Assembly (NCBI GenBank): GCA_025175895.1
Contig: CM046004.1
Location: forward strand, 3,472,001-3,536,000
Source of the DNA: Wurfbainia villosa
Taxonomy: Eukaryota > Streptophyta > Magnoliopsida > Zingiberales > Zingiberaceae
Length of the DNA stretch: 64,000 bases
Reading direction: 5' to 3'
Shown here: positions 38,730 through 51,033 of the stretch, piece by piece
How positions within the stretch are numbered: the stretch's first letter is position 1
How the letters are laid out: each line of letters opens with the position of its first letter
Position numbers and translations under genes: made by a program
Notes under the pieces: generated by a model
Databases searched by the model: none
Seen by the model: the letters and a program-made list of their open reading frames with translations, nothing else
What the model was told of the DNA's origin: nothing

Positions 38730-39343
38730 ATCAAAGGTGGAAATTAATACCCAAATCAATCTCGAATCAAAATGATATTAAATTATAATAAAAGTACCAT
38801 TATCAATAAATAAATATGTTTCCCCTTATTAAACGATAATAATCACAAGAATAAGAACATCTCCGATGACAGCTCCTTTCCACTAGATGACGTGGCTAAG
38901 GAGAAAGCTCTCTCCCTTTGTGAGAGGGAGTTTTCTCCATGCGTACTTACGAGCCCCATCTTTCCTTTTTTTCTTAATAAAAAATTTTAATTTTTTTGTT
39001 TGTTTGGTATAAAAATTTTTTAATTAATAAAAAAAATGCATGGAATATTAAATGTAAAAAAATGGCTTTGTGATAACCAAGCTGAAATCCTTTAAAAAGA
39101 TTATAAAATTATTATGATGAATACTAATAAGATAATCATAGCAGTTTTATATAGAAAAAATAATTGAAAAAATTAAAAAGAAACATGATTTAATATAATT
39201 TATGTATTGTTATCATTTTTATTTTGTATTTAATATATTGCAATATTTATATAATTTATTTTTAAATTATTAATGTCATATGGAGATAGTAAAAATATAA
39301 ATTAATCGTTAAAAATTAGTCCTAGTAAAATAATTGTTAAAAA

Positions 39344-39379
<36 letters not shown>

Positions 39380-40018
39380 GAGATTCCTATCCTATGCGTC
39401 GATTTCTTGAACGTCATGCGAATCGCTATAACAAGATTTTCATCGCTCATCAGCCCAATAAACAAATGAAAACACTGCTCATCACGATAAATTATCCCTA
39501 TATATATATATATTTAGAGAGAGAGATTTTTTTATAACGAAGATTGAATAAAATTTTTGAATAAATTTTTTTACTTTTGATGTGGAAAATAAAAGAACTC
39601 ATATTGCTACTATTAGAGATGCCTTAGGAACAAATACTCTAATTATTCATGTACATGTTTTTTTTTATTTTAATAAAGTATATAACTTATATTTCCCATT
39701 AAAAAAATATAATTATCTTAATAGAATGTCCAATTTATACCGGCAATGCACATATAATATAAAATTCAGGATATTTAGGATAAAGTCTAAAATAACAAGT
39801 GCATAATGTTGATATGGTAATAAATTATCTAATGCCTGGATTGGTGATTTTTGAGCAAGCGGTCGGTATGGTAGTAAATAAATAAAATAATTATTAATAA
39901 ATGAATACAAATTCAAGCGGTTGGTTTGGTAATAAATTAATTAACAATTAAAGGAAATAAATTCAATTATTATTAGTTACCGAATTGAATCGACGACGTG
40001 TATGGAATGAAACGAAGC
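38730..40018. other. Intergenic, AT-rich, with (TA)n at 39348-39378
   Basis: No gene recognised. The GC-richer piece 38870-38960 has a small hairpin (ctccc..gggag) and looks like part of a dispersed repeat, ends unknown. Confidence 0.4.
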
Positions 40019-40021
40019 TTA

Positions 40022-40203
40022 GGACGCGTTTTTCATCTTTATTTTTCACGGAAAATGAAAAAATACGAAAAACGTATTTGGTCAGAAGTTTTCTATCTCT
40101 GTTTTCTAAAAAATAAAATTATATTTAATTAGAAAATAGAAAATAATTTAAAATCGTTTTTTTTTCTGAAAAACGAAAAAGGCGGTGTTTATCAAACACC
40201 GCC
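40022..40203. mobile_element. Tourist-like (PIF/Harbinger) MITE, 182 bp
   Basis: Flanked by TTA on both sides (40019-40021, 40204-40206). Termini GGACGCGTTT (left) and GGCGGTGTTT (right, reverse complement) match at 7 of 10. The right end is itself a perfect hairpin: GGCGGTGTTT, loop ATC, AAACACCGCC (40181-40203). There is no coding capacity. It lies 350 bases upstream of the hydrolase start and may be part of its promoter. Confidence 0.6.
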
Positions 40204-40553
40204 TTATATTTTAAAAATTTAAAATTATTGTGGTTATGATTTACGGAATGAAACATCTGGAATTGGCTCTATGGAAGAGTCAAGCTGCTGACTCAAGTAG
40301 TGACGTTTGCTTCGGCCCTTGAAATTCGTTTCAATTTAAATTTTTATTATGCGAAAAAATGGCGGCCGACCATTGTCGATGCAAACTGGTATCTCTCCTT
40401 TCATCCGTCAATCGACGGCTGATGCAAGAATTGCATGGATTGATCTAAGTGAACAACAGATTACAGATCCGTCCAGTATTTTAAGCGAGGGCTTTCCATC
40501 AGCCGAACGCTCGATCGACGGCAGCCATCCCTGACTTCCCCTCCGAATCGGCG

Positions 40554-43500
40554 ATGGCTGGTGCCCAGTGCTGCGAGAACCCCCCGGCGTTGAACCCTGC
40601 CTTCGGTGAAGGATCCGTCGTGGAGATCCTCGGAGGTCTCAAGGCTTACACAGTTGGGTCCCCCAATAGCAAAGCCGCCGTCGTGCTGGTCTCCGATATC
40701 TTCGGTATGTCTTCGCCCCGTTCTCCCTCTCGTTTATGATAAAGCTTGTTTATGAGATATGTCATACCTGTCGTGTGTGAAGCGAGATATCATTATGTAG
40801 ATGCTTATAGGTGAAGATCAACTCGTAGTCTCTGCTCTACACATTAGGCACGATATTTGGTGGAAAATCATAGTTTGGACTAATTTATAACGTGATAGAC
40901 TGATAGGTAGGCAAACGGTCGATGGAGAGAAAGTCAACTCACACTACTGTTTTATGTACGTACGTTGGATTTTTTATTCGCCGATGGGCTTGGACTTGTA
41001 TGTTAATTAGTGGCACATGAATTTGTACAACCCTAATAAAGCGATTTAATTTGTTGTTTGAATTACGGATTTGATATGCTCTATACTCGTTAATCCGTTA
41101 CTGTTAGTATTAATGAACTGTTACTATTAGTATTAATGAACTGTTAACAGATTTAGATCCAATATATTTATATGGATGTGGTTCCCGTATGAGAGAGTGA
41201 CTAGACAACTATCTTACATTCTCAATCGGACCGAGGTTTCGGTGTTGTCGCCTTCACACCTATGGAATCAAATTCTGTTATTGCTGTGTTTTGATCTTCA
41301 AATTCCTCCTGTGATAATGACAACGACCATGTCTCTAGATTCAAATGTGATTTACAATTTTATTTTTGCTTTTGCATTTAATTATTGTTTGTTGTATTTC
41401 ATAATTTTGTTGTAAAATCTGTGATAAGATCAAGTTCTGAATCATTTGAATCTTTAGATTCATATACAATGTACGATTCTTGCTTAGATTAGATTTCATT
41501 AATTGGTGTCAAATCCTCAAGTTAAGTTGTTGCTGATTTTACAACATTAGGGTGCGAGTTTTTCGATGATTTTATCCGAATACATATGGTTTGCATAGAT
41601 TTTGATATAATGCGTTTAAACATGCATATTTGTCGAATTTAAGAGTTAGGAAACCTAGGATTTGTGTTGGTTTCAGGTTTCTCGCAATTTTCTACAAAGA
41701 ATAATGACGTAACTATTGCCTTTTTTTACAAAAATTTTCGCATTTAATCTGCAGAAATCGAGTTGCGTTGACATCAGTCAATTGTTGCAGGTATCTAGTT
41801 GACTACTATACGTAAAATCATACACAAAAAGTTTGTAGTTCGACTATGACATTCAGTTGATTTAATCAATCGACTACCATAAAAATTAGTCGACTATTGC
41901 ACGTGAACTTACAAACGTAATATTTGCAGTTCAACTGTGAGACTCGATTAATCTAACCAATCAATATCATTTAAGGTCAGTTGATTGTTGTGCATGAAGT
42001 TGCAAAGAACAAGTTTGCAGTTCAACTAGGTCACTCGATTAACTTGATCAATTGAGTGTCATTCGAAGCCAATTGACTATTGTGTCTGAGGTCGCGCAGA
42101 GAATGTTTTTGGATCGACTGGTGTACTTGACTATTGCTATTAGTTGACTGACATTTAATATCAATCTATTGTTGATCACAAGGCCGGGCATAGCAAGTTT
42201 AACAATCGATTAACTTACAACATCGAGTCCAACACTTGACTGATCAAGATAAATCAAACATAGTTCCCTTAGCAATCGACTGTTGAGGTTGCAGAGGTTG
42301 CACTCGACTGTCATTGAGGATCGATCGACTACTGTTATTTAGTTGAGTTTTCTAAGATTTTTGTCTATTTATTAGCACCTATGTTACTAAGTTAATCTAA
42401 TACTATCATTCAAGTAAGAACTATTAGGTAAACCTAGTATATTTTTGTATTAACGGATGTATATTTATGCTAAAGATGGTTGACAAAAATAGAATCATTC
42501 TTAGATTAGATATATATTTAAAGCAACTCACTATAAACATGTTATATGATCATGCGTATAATATATTAATCCAAAGGAAGACATTATGTAGCTGATTAAG
42601 TTAATAATGAATTGTGATTATAATTCATATAATGTTATATTTGGTAACATTTATGAATTATACACATAATGTGTCGGTCTAAAAAAAAAGTGCATTGTGT
42701 GGTTGGCTACGGTGGTCTTAAGCTGGGATTAGAAAATACCGTTGATAAGTTATAATTTAATTCAAAGATAAGGTGATCATTTGTTTTTCCCTCTTTTATT
42801 GCATACTTGATATCTACCAATAACAATAACATCTCAGTGCTTTTTGGCAATGAATTCACTAAAAGTAAAAGAACCTATGATGAGAGTAAAAGTCGTAAAA
42901 CTATAATGTTTAGATGCTTTTCAACTTTGTTAATTCAGATGTTAATTTCGCTATTGTAACCATTGACACTTGGTGGATAGATAACGATGCCAACACTTAC
43001 AAAGTATCACTATGCAAGATTGTCTCAAGAGTCGATTGTCAAGTGATAGTCAAAGATACATCTATACGAGTAATGGTAAGAAGGCTAAAGTAATAGTTAT
43101 AGGTGTCTTTTAGGTTTTATGTAGGAACGAACATATTTCTGAATTTGAAAATACATATATAGTGCTATCATTTTGACGGAACTTAATTTCTGTTTCTTGT
43201 TTGGACAAATCTGGATACTTTTGTTCATTTGAAAATGGAATATTTAATATTTTTTAAAATTTAACTTTGGTTTGTACTAGTTCCTCGATTGATAAACTAT
43301 ATAAGTTAAACACTGTGACTCCTACCGACAACATAATAATACTTAGTATAGGTTACAAAGCGTATTTTGACTAACGAGAATTCATCCATATTGTGGCATA
43401 AACATTTGGGATATATTTTCAAACAATACATTGAAAGGTTAATGTCACAAAGAATTCTTGATTCCCTTGACATATTTGTCTTTAATATTTGCATTGAGTG

Positions 43501-46500
43501 TGTCAAGGGGTAGACAGTGTAATGAGTCTACATACGAATATACGTGGGTCATTTTTTAAGGCTTCACGGAATGGTCAAAAATACTTTATTAGTTTTATAG
43601 ACGATTACTCTCGATATGGTAATTTATAACTTATTCATGAGAAGTAACAATCCTTGAACATATTCAGTTCTTCACAGCTAAAGTTAAAAATCGACTAGGC
43701 AAAAGATTACGGTTATAAGATCTGACCATGGTGGTAAATATTATGACAGATCTAATGAATCAAGTGAACAACGCCCTAGACCATTTGTTGAATACCATGC
43801 TAAGTGTGAGATTGTAGCTCAGTATACCATGTCTGGTAGTCCTTATCATAATGGTGTAGGTGATCGATGAAATTGAACCCTTAAGAATGGTATAATTGAG
43901 TGACGAAATCGAACTCTTAAGAACATGGTTAGAAGTATAATAATTTTTTTTCTCTACCAGAATTTTTATAGGGTGAAGTATTCAAGACTGCAGTGTACTT
44001 ATTTAAGAGAGTACATAGTAAGAGTGTGACCAAAACTCCATATGAGTTATGGACAAGTAAACGGAAAGAAAATTAGATTCAAGAATAGTCAGTTATCATT
44101 TTGTAGAATACTTTGAAAAGTTAATAGGTTTTAAGTTTTTTGACTCCTCAAGCATGTCTTTTTTTTGGACGAGTAGTGTCAATTTTAGTGAGGATAGTTA
44201 GAGCACTAACATTAAAGATATAACATTTTAAGAGAGCATCGGTGATCCTACTATGGTCACTATTGTTGTAGTTGATAGGAATGATAATCATTCCTTAGAG
44301 AGTTGGAGTTGTATGTCCATTAAGAATAGTGGACCAAGTGTCATGATCCGGAGGCTTCCATCCTTATATGAGAGATAATCTCCTTACTCAGATAATATTT
44401 ATCCTTCATAAAAAACCATAAATAATATCCAAGAAATGTACATCAGGTTGTATAAATATAAATATGCAATACTTTATTAAATGAGGTAGAAGAATATTAA
44501 CTAAATATTTGTCCCAAAATAATTACTTTACTATATTCATAACACGATTAACAAAACTGACCAATGTCCGTGTAGAACAATGAAATAGAAAAAGTGAAAA
44601 ACACAAAAATATCAAAATGCATAAATAATAAACTATGCTATAATAAAAATAAATTGAATAGACTCAATAGAAACCATCTCCAAAGCTATCGTTGAGCATC
44701 TCTGCACAACCAACTATAATATTGATCGAACATCAATAATCATCTTAAGTCTATGAATCTGAAGGTCAAAGAAAAAGAAAGTGAGCACTAGTGTAAGGTG
44801 GAGTAAAAAAAAGTGCATGAATATATAATTCAAGAGGTCAACAAAAAAAGAGATAATTTATGTTTTCATATTTTGAACCATTTGATCATTACTTCTTTCT
44901 CATTAATTCAACTTGTATTCATTCTTTAATTAATTACATTGTTTTTTCCTTAATTTCTTTTATTTTTTCAATATTAAACACATTATACTCTTACTTTAAT
45001 ATATAATTCAACATAACTATTAAATAGGTGAAGGATTTAGAATCCACCCTTATGGGATATGTTGAATATATCAAAGTGAACAATTCACAATCTACTTAAT
45101 ATGAAATACATCATATATAAATATAAGATAAGTGAGCACCTCGCAACTCACTCAGTAGAGATGTATCGTATAAACATAGGATGAACGATCCATAATCCAT
45201 TCAATACGAAATACTTCATACGTACGCACATATACATTTTTTTTGGAAAGATAAATTCCATTGCTATCAATAGAGAAAATACAAGTTGGTCGCCCAAAAA
45301 GCGAAAAACATGTGTTTGAATTTTAACGAGCATCCTCTCTATATTGGGGATGTCAACTTCATATTGACATCAATTCTGAGTTTGCCAAATACGAAACATC
45401 AAACAAGACATTGCCAAGTGACGTGCGTTGGCTAGCCTACCATCATCACGGATATGATGATGGAATACTCATAGCATTCTATTGGAGGTGGTCATTTCTT
45501 GCCGCATTGCTAGTCATGTTCGCACGTTATGCCAAAGGGCCTTGCTTATTGGACATCCAAAGAACATGTGATCAATGGTTTCATCGGCTCTTTGACATAA
45601 TGGACATATCTTGCATGACTCGTATGATTTCCTGTCCTTCGTGCGTATACGCCCTTGCGCTAAAAGCCATAGTATGAATTGATGCTTTGGTATAAATTAT
45701 GACTTCCATATAACCCTTGTCCACATCTGAAATGTCTCTAGGCTAGAAGAAATGCTAGACCTTGCCAACTCCATGTTGCTGCCCAGATTCATACTATGCA
45801 AACGGTGTGGTCTACCCAAGCTACACCAATCTGGCTCTATGCTCTATCCTAGATTTGGTTCTTGATTTGCAAGAGTCACTTGATTAAAGATGAATCTCAG
45901 GATTTGGCTCTTTATTCCCACAAGTCGATGTTTTGAAAGTACTGATAATGGATCCATACCATAACCCCTGTATACAAACCTTGCACCTTCAGCACACACA
46001 AGCCTCCACCACAGCTCCCATAACCCGCTATTGACCTTACTGCATCAAACCACGACCCACTAGCACCTCTCGTCCGCACACTCAACAATACCCACAGTAG
46101 CACCTTTGCACACCACTATTGCCCTCACCACAACGCCACCCAACCCCTGCATGCACATAATCCTTTTCGCACACAACAGTTGTTCACGCATGCAACAACA
46201 CCCCAATGGCACGTGCCACCCTAAGGCAACAACAGTGATCATCACGGTGAACTTCTTAGTGATTTCTTCCCCTTCCAATCACCTTTTTTCAGGAGAAGAC
46301 CTAAAGAGCAGGGAGAGCTTCTCTCTCTGAACCGGGAGGATGACTGAGAGCTCTTTCACACACGACTGATTGAAAGCTCTTTCACTGCACATATACATAC
46401 ATGTATATAGGGTAAATGACCCACAATCCACTCAAAATCGCTCACATAAAAAATAAGGCGAATGACTTGCAATCTATCCCATGAGGAGCTTCACATGAGA

Positions 46501-49500
46501 ATAGGGCGAACAACTTGCAATTCATCCCATGAGGTGAAATTATTTTAATTTTGGCCAAAGTCTATGAACGTGTGGAAAAGACTTGAAAGCCCTTTATAAA
46601 GTACGAAGCAAAAGCTCTATATTTATAGGAAATTAATTTATTACTCACTTAATATGAATGACCTCGCAACTTTTATTGATTATAGAATGAAAGTTCTGTA
46701 GCATAGGGTTTGTTTCTTTATTAATTTAGTTGAGAAGTTACATAACTTCTACAAGCGTTGAGTTGAAGCTTTGTCGTAATATTCAGTTATAGGCAATCAT
46801 CTTAACAAAAATCATTTTCATTATGTATTCACTTTGAATTCTTATAAAGGTTATAGTTTACTTGGGAACTATTCTAAGTTTCCAATGAAGTTAGTGGACT
46901 AGATTATTTTAAGGGGTATTTAACTTATAAAGTTTGACATTGTTGAGCTCAACTAAGATTATATTTGTGTGTGATATGCAGAATCATATATATTCCAAGT
47001 GGGAGATTATTTAATTTTATTCTCCATTTGGTGGACTTATATGTTAACTAATGACACAAATTTGTTGTTCTAGACAAAATTGATAAAGTGATCTAATTTG
47101 GTATTTTAACCGTGAGTTGGTGTTATTGAATGTGAATTTATACATATATAATTCATTAAGTTGTTACCTTTGGCATTGATGGCCGTTAATGGGTTTGGAC
47201 CCTATATATTTATATGGGTGTGGCCCCCATAGAAAAGGGTTATTAGACAACCATCTTGTTTTTCCTATTGGACTGACGTTTCTATACCATTGCCTTTGCA
47301 CCTTGAGGAGATCAAGCCTTGTTGTTGTTGTGTTTTGATCTTTAGGTTCCTCCAGTGACAATGAGGATGGTATTATCTCTGGATTCAAGTGTGATTTATT
47401 GTTTTATTTTCACTTCCGAACTTAATTATCGTTTGTTGTATTTCACAATTTGTTGTAAAATCTATGATATAATTATATGTTGAATCATTTATCGATTCAT
47501 ATACGGTGTACGATTCTTGTTTAGATTGAATTTCATCAATGTATGCATACATAAGCCTTGTCGCTAGTGTTTTCATGTATTCGCATTTGACCAACTATGC
47601 AGAATGCCTTCCCTAACGAATTTCATCCTTTTGCAGGGTTTGAAGCACCAAACTTGAGGTATGTAACAGAAAGTTGAGTTGATCAGCAAGTTTATAACTT
47701 CCTTAGCACAAGGGTCTCAAACTAGGCTAACCGGCCGGGATGGGCCAAGCGCGATTAATCACAGGCTGCTTATGACCTGGCTCGATTTACACCATTAATT
47801 AGCATTTTTGTTCTATTAATATACATAGTTTTTTCCCCTTTCTTGAAAGTAGTAGTTTTATGCCTGCAATATTATAAATCCATAATCAACCTGATTCTGA
47901 TTTCCTTTGGTCAATTATGCACCATTATAACTTAGAACCCTGGAAATTATCAGAATGGCTTTCTATTTCATTCAATCTATGGAGTTTTATGTAATCTGTA
48001 GAGTCTTCACAAGCAGGATGATTCAAAATGCGAACTTGTCTCTTTGGACTTGAATAATGCACGTTGACAAGTGCACTACTTGAATATGCGTGGTAATTTA
48101 GCAGGATGCATGCAGGCTAGATGTACATCGATTCTTGACTAGTATCCTTTTCTGGTTGATCATTCATTATTGATGATGATTTGATGCTCTTTTCACAGAT
48201 AAAAGGTTTTACTATTGATTATTGTTAATGCTCTAAACTTTGAAATTTTGGTATGTTCCAGTTAACATACATCTACTTCTGTTTGAAGGAAACTAGCTGA
48301 TAAAGTTGCAGCTGCTGGATTCTTGGTGGTAGTTCCTGATTTTCTCTATGGGGATCCATATGTACCAAATTCGGAGAAACCCATAATGACGTGGTTGGAA
48401 GACCATGGGACGGTATGTTGTACTCCTTTTGGCAAAAGGCATAACTGTAACTTTTCAATTAGGAATGAGATGGGTTCTACAATCTCTCCATTGAATATTT
48501 AGTGCACATACAATTTTCATCTTTTTTTATTTTTTTGTTTGTGGCCTTAAAACAACAGTGATTACATAATAGAAGATGCATAACATGCAATATTTGGTTA
48601 TTAGACCAGTGTCGCAAATCCTATTGGTTGGTCTGACCACTAACAAGAAGTTGTATATGAATTCTGCTGTTTATTGGTCTGTAGTTGTTACATGGTGAAT
48701 TCTCAACTGATTCAAGAGATTGATAGTCCATTTTATCATGCATATTATGTGGAAGTAACTGTTCCTGAGTTAGATATTTTGTCCTTAGATTTCTTTAACA
48801 CACGTCTCATGGTCTCTCAATTTGTTAGCATACTTTTGACTTTGCTAAGGCAATGTTTAGTGTCATTCTCTTGAGCGCTTATAGTTAAAACATTCTAATT
48901 TCTTGAACATTGTTTTTCCCTTTCTGTGCGATAGCCTTTTGATTTCACATCTTCTATTCTTTTTTTTTTTTTTTTTTGAACAGTTATTTCTATTTTTTAG
49001 CCCCAATTTTTCGGTACCTCATGTACTATTATAATTAAGATAGCTAGTCTTTGATGCAGCTATACTCAAATTTTGCCTTGTGCAGGACAAAGGTTTTGAA
49101 GATGCAAAATCTGTAATTCAATATTTAAAAAGTAAAGGCATACCTCTAATTGGGGCTGCTGGATTTTGCTGGGGTGGTGTGTTCTTTTATCCCTTTTTCT
49201 AATTATATAGTCTCCACAGGCACAGTACCTCTTCGTATTTCCTATAAATTCTACAAAAATTCTCATGCAATTTTTTTCCTGCCATCTTATCAGCCAAAGT
49301 GGTCACTGAACTCGCAAAGACTACTGATTATGTCAATGCCGTGGTGATGCTACACCCATCATTTGTAAAACTTGATGATATAAATGGTACTTAGCCTACT
49401 GCTCACTAATTCTACTTGTTCCAATTAGTCAATCTGTTATTTGTAAGTGACTGAAGTGTCACCTGCATCATCTGTCGGTGCTTGTATGATTTTTTACCTG

Positions 49501-50236
49501 CAAGTAAACCTGACATGGAATTAAAACTGAAATTGCCTCCAGAGATAAAATGCCCCACTTCAATACTAGCAGCTGAACACGACAGCATCACTCCAGCGGA
49601 ACTAGTAAAACAATTTGAGGAAATCTTATCTGCAAAAACTGAGGTATATTTCTTATGGATATTGGTTATAAGTTTCAGTTTGGTTTGCCTTTTTGCTTTA
49701 CTTTATTGTTTGGATAGCCCACTTTAGAAATCAAATTTGCACTTACATTCCCTGAAACAAGTTCCTTTCTTTTGATACTTGATCTCATGGGCATTTGTCT
49801 AGGCAATGTCTCCTTTCACTGGAAACATGATGGATTTTCAAGTTTAACTCAGATGATAATCTCTGTTGGTTTCATGGCCCAGTAACTCTTGTCAACCAAG
49901 TTTTTCTTCACTATATTATAAGAATTAAGAATTTTTTATGATCTTTAAGTTAAAAAAAAAAACAAGTCAGGTGGATTTAAGTTAGCTGTTTAATATATGA
50001 ACTAAATATCTTTCATTTGTAATCTAAATTTAATACGATGAGCTTGTTAGACAAGAAATAACTCGTATCACTTCTTCATGGGATTGTTGTTCCAGGTGGA
50101 TAGTTTTGTGAAGATTTTTCCTGGTGTTGCTCATGGATGGACTGTTCGGTACGACACTAATGATGAAGCAGCAGTGGAAAAAGCTGGAGAAGCTCACAAG
50201 GATTTGTTGGATTGGTTTGAAAAATATCTCAAGTAG
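40554..50236 (+). CDS. Dienelactone hydrolase-like alpha/beta hydrolase (intact copy)
   Basis: Seven exons: 40554-40704, 47637-47658, 48289-48412, 49086-49176, 49294-49386, 49543-49643, 50096-50236. The total is 723 nt, 240 aa, the size of plant DLH-family proteins (about 239 aa in Arabidopsis). The triad expected for the family is present: Cys127 in GFCWG, Asp174 in AEHD, His207 in AHGW. The protein has no signal peptide, so it is probably cytosolic. In bacteria DLH opens dienelactones; the plant substrate is not established, and some plant members are labelled endo-1,3;1,4-beta-glucanase. Exon 2 is a 22-base microexon. Exon 6 must use the acceptor ending at 49542 to keep the frame (DDIN-E-IKCP); the open frame upstream of it is intronic. 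Intron 1 holds a whole copia element. Confidence 0.9.
41780..42330. repeat. Degenerate tandem repeat, period about 91 bp, within the copia leader
   Basis: The word gtttg(t/c)agttcaact recurs at 41831, 41922 and 42013, with weaker copies beyond. Each unit also contains a tcgactattg-type word and 'gattaatctaatcaatcgac'. There is no conserved reading frame. It sits between the 5' LTR and the protease region. Confidence 0.6.
45040..45225. repeat. Short degenerate repeats ('aatccactcaatacgaaatac' family), left part
   Basis: Several variants of 'cacaatctacttaatatgaaatacatcatat' follow each other at roughly 50-70 base steps. The array resumes at 46410-46530 beyond the LINE-like insertion, so the insertion split it. 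Relatives also occur near 38160-38240. Confidence 0.45.
45238..46386 (-). mobile_element. 5'-truncated LINE-like non-LTR retrotransposon
   Basis: Flanked by 12-bp direct repeats GCACATATACAT at 45226-45237 and 46387-46398. The left end is a T run (poly-A tail on the minus strand), the signature of target-primed insertion. On the minus strand near 45450-45680 the reverse-transcriptase C-terminal zinc-binding domain is readable: ...QGRIRTKDR..., then CPLC, then ETIDHMFFGCP, then LWHN. It is broken by stops further on. The 5' half (45950-46386) is GC-richer and not recognised. It lies inside the copia element and so is younger than it. Confidence 0.75.
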
Positions 50237-50495
50237 ATGTTTGTTATCATCTCATTGGAAGCCCATACGAAACGTCTGTATTGCCTTGCTGCTAGAAAAT
50301 GACTATAATGTGAAAAATCTGTACCTTGGACTTTCGTTTTCATGGATCATAGCTGTTTAAAGTTTGCTTGTGTAGTGTAGGTGCAGCAATAATAAATAAA
50401 GAATTTATATACATCGTTGAGCCTCAGACAAAAATTGGAATGACCTTATCAAATCATCCATCCAAATTCAGTTCTATATTAAGCTCAGCGGTGAG
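50237..50495. other. 3' flank of the hydrolase gene
   Basis: Probable 3' UTR; AATAAA-type words near 50388-50400. Nothing else. Confidence 0.5.
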
Positions 50496-50503
50496 GCGGT
50501 GAG

Positions 50504-50944
50504 TAGACCTGGCCACGGTCCGGGTCCGGGTCCGGGTCGAAACCGTCGGGTCCGGATTGACAAAAATATCGACTTAACCGCCCGCCTTACGGTCCGGTCG
50601 AATCGGCTCCGGCCTCCGGTCCGGATCCGTTAAGTCCGGTCGACACGCTCAGGTTTCGGTCCAAAGCCCGTGGTCCGGCGGTATTGCCCGTCGTCGGACG
50701 ACATCGCCTTTGCGTGCCGACACGCCTGTCGTGGTAACGGAAAATACACGCGCGGTTTACCGTGGCGATACGCCGTGTTTCTAAAAATTTTTTTTAAATG
50801 CCGCTTTTTGTTTTCCGCTTTGTGTCAGACCGGACTGACCGCTAATAGGCGGTCCAACACGGCCCGGTCAAACCCGCTGATCGCGACCTGACCGCTGACC
50901 ACGGTCCTGCTCGGTCGTCCGGTTTGACCTGACGCTGGTCGCTA
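50504..50944. mobile_element. GC-rich hAT-like non-autonomous element
   Basis: A sharply GC-rich block in AT-rich DNA. Its left end TAGACCTGGCCACGG is followed by tandem GTCCGG words; its right half has CGGTC/GACCG words in inverted sense and ends in ..GGTCGCTA. Flanks gcggtgag and gcgtgag differ by one base, a plausible decayed 8-bp target duplication. There is no transposase. End assignment is tentative. Confidence 0.5.
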
Positions 50945-51033
50945 GCGTGAGTCGCAACTTAGTTAGTAAATATAGAAGAATAATTTTTAAATAGATAAAA
51001 ATTAATTTATAAAAAAATCATATCGATTGACAC

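Larger units (their letters stand above)
40966..47538 (+). mobile_element. Degenerate Ty1/copia LTR retrotransposon in intron 1 of the hydrolase gene
   Basis: Two diverged direct repeats of about 530 bases, roughly 40966-41500 and 47004-47538, align along their length (shared landmarks: ggacttgtatgttaa/ggacttatatgttaa, tatatttatatgg, ttgtgttttgatctt, gtacgattcttg.ttagatt). After the 5' LTR comes a tRNA-Met-like primer site (attggtgtcaaatcc), and before the 3' LTR a purine tract (aagtgggaga). Between them are traces of a copia polyprotein on +: protease region (DTWWIDNDA, about 42965), LISVSCLDKSGY (about 43180), the zinc-binding LWHKHLGY block (about 43390) and integrase with SGSPYHNGV (about 43830). 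Many stops and frameshifts; reverse transcriptase is not seen. LTR divergence implies an old insertion. Target duplication not resolved. Confidence 0.85.

Noticed and set aside
49482..49542. Extended start of hydrolase exon 6 (MYDFLPASKPDMELKLKLPP)
   Set aside because: The frame from exon 5 requires the acceptor ending at 49542, which restores the conserved DDI-x-E-x-K-x-P reading; the upstream part is intron.
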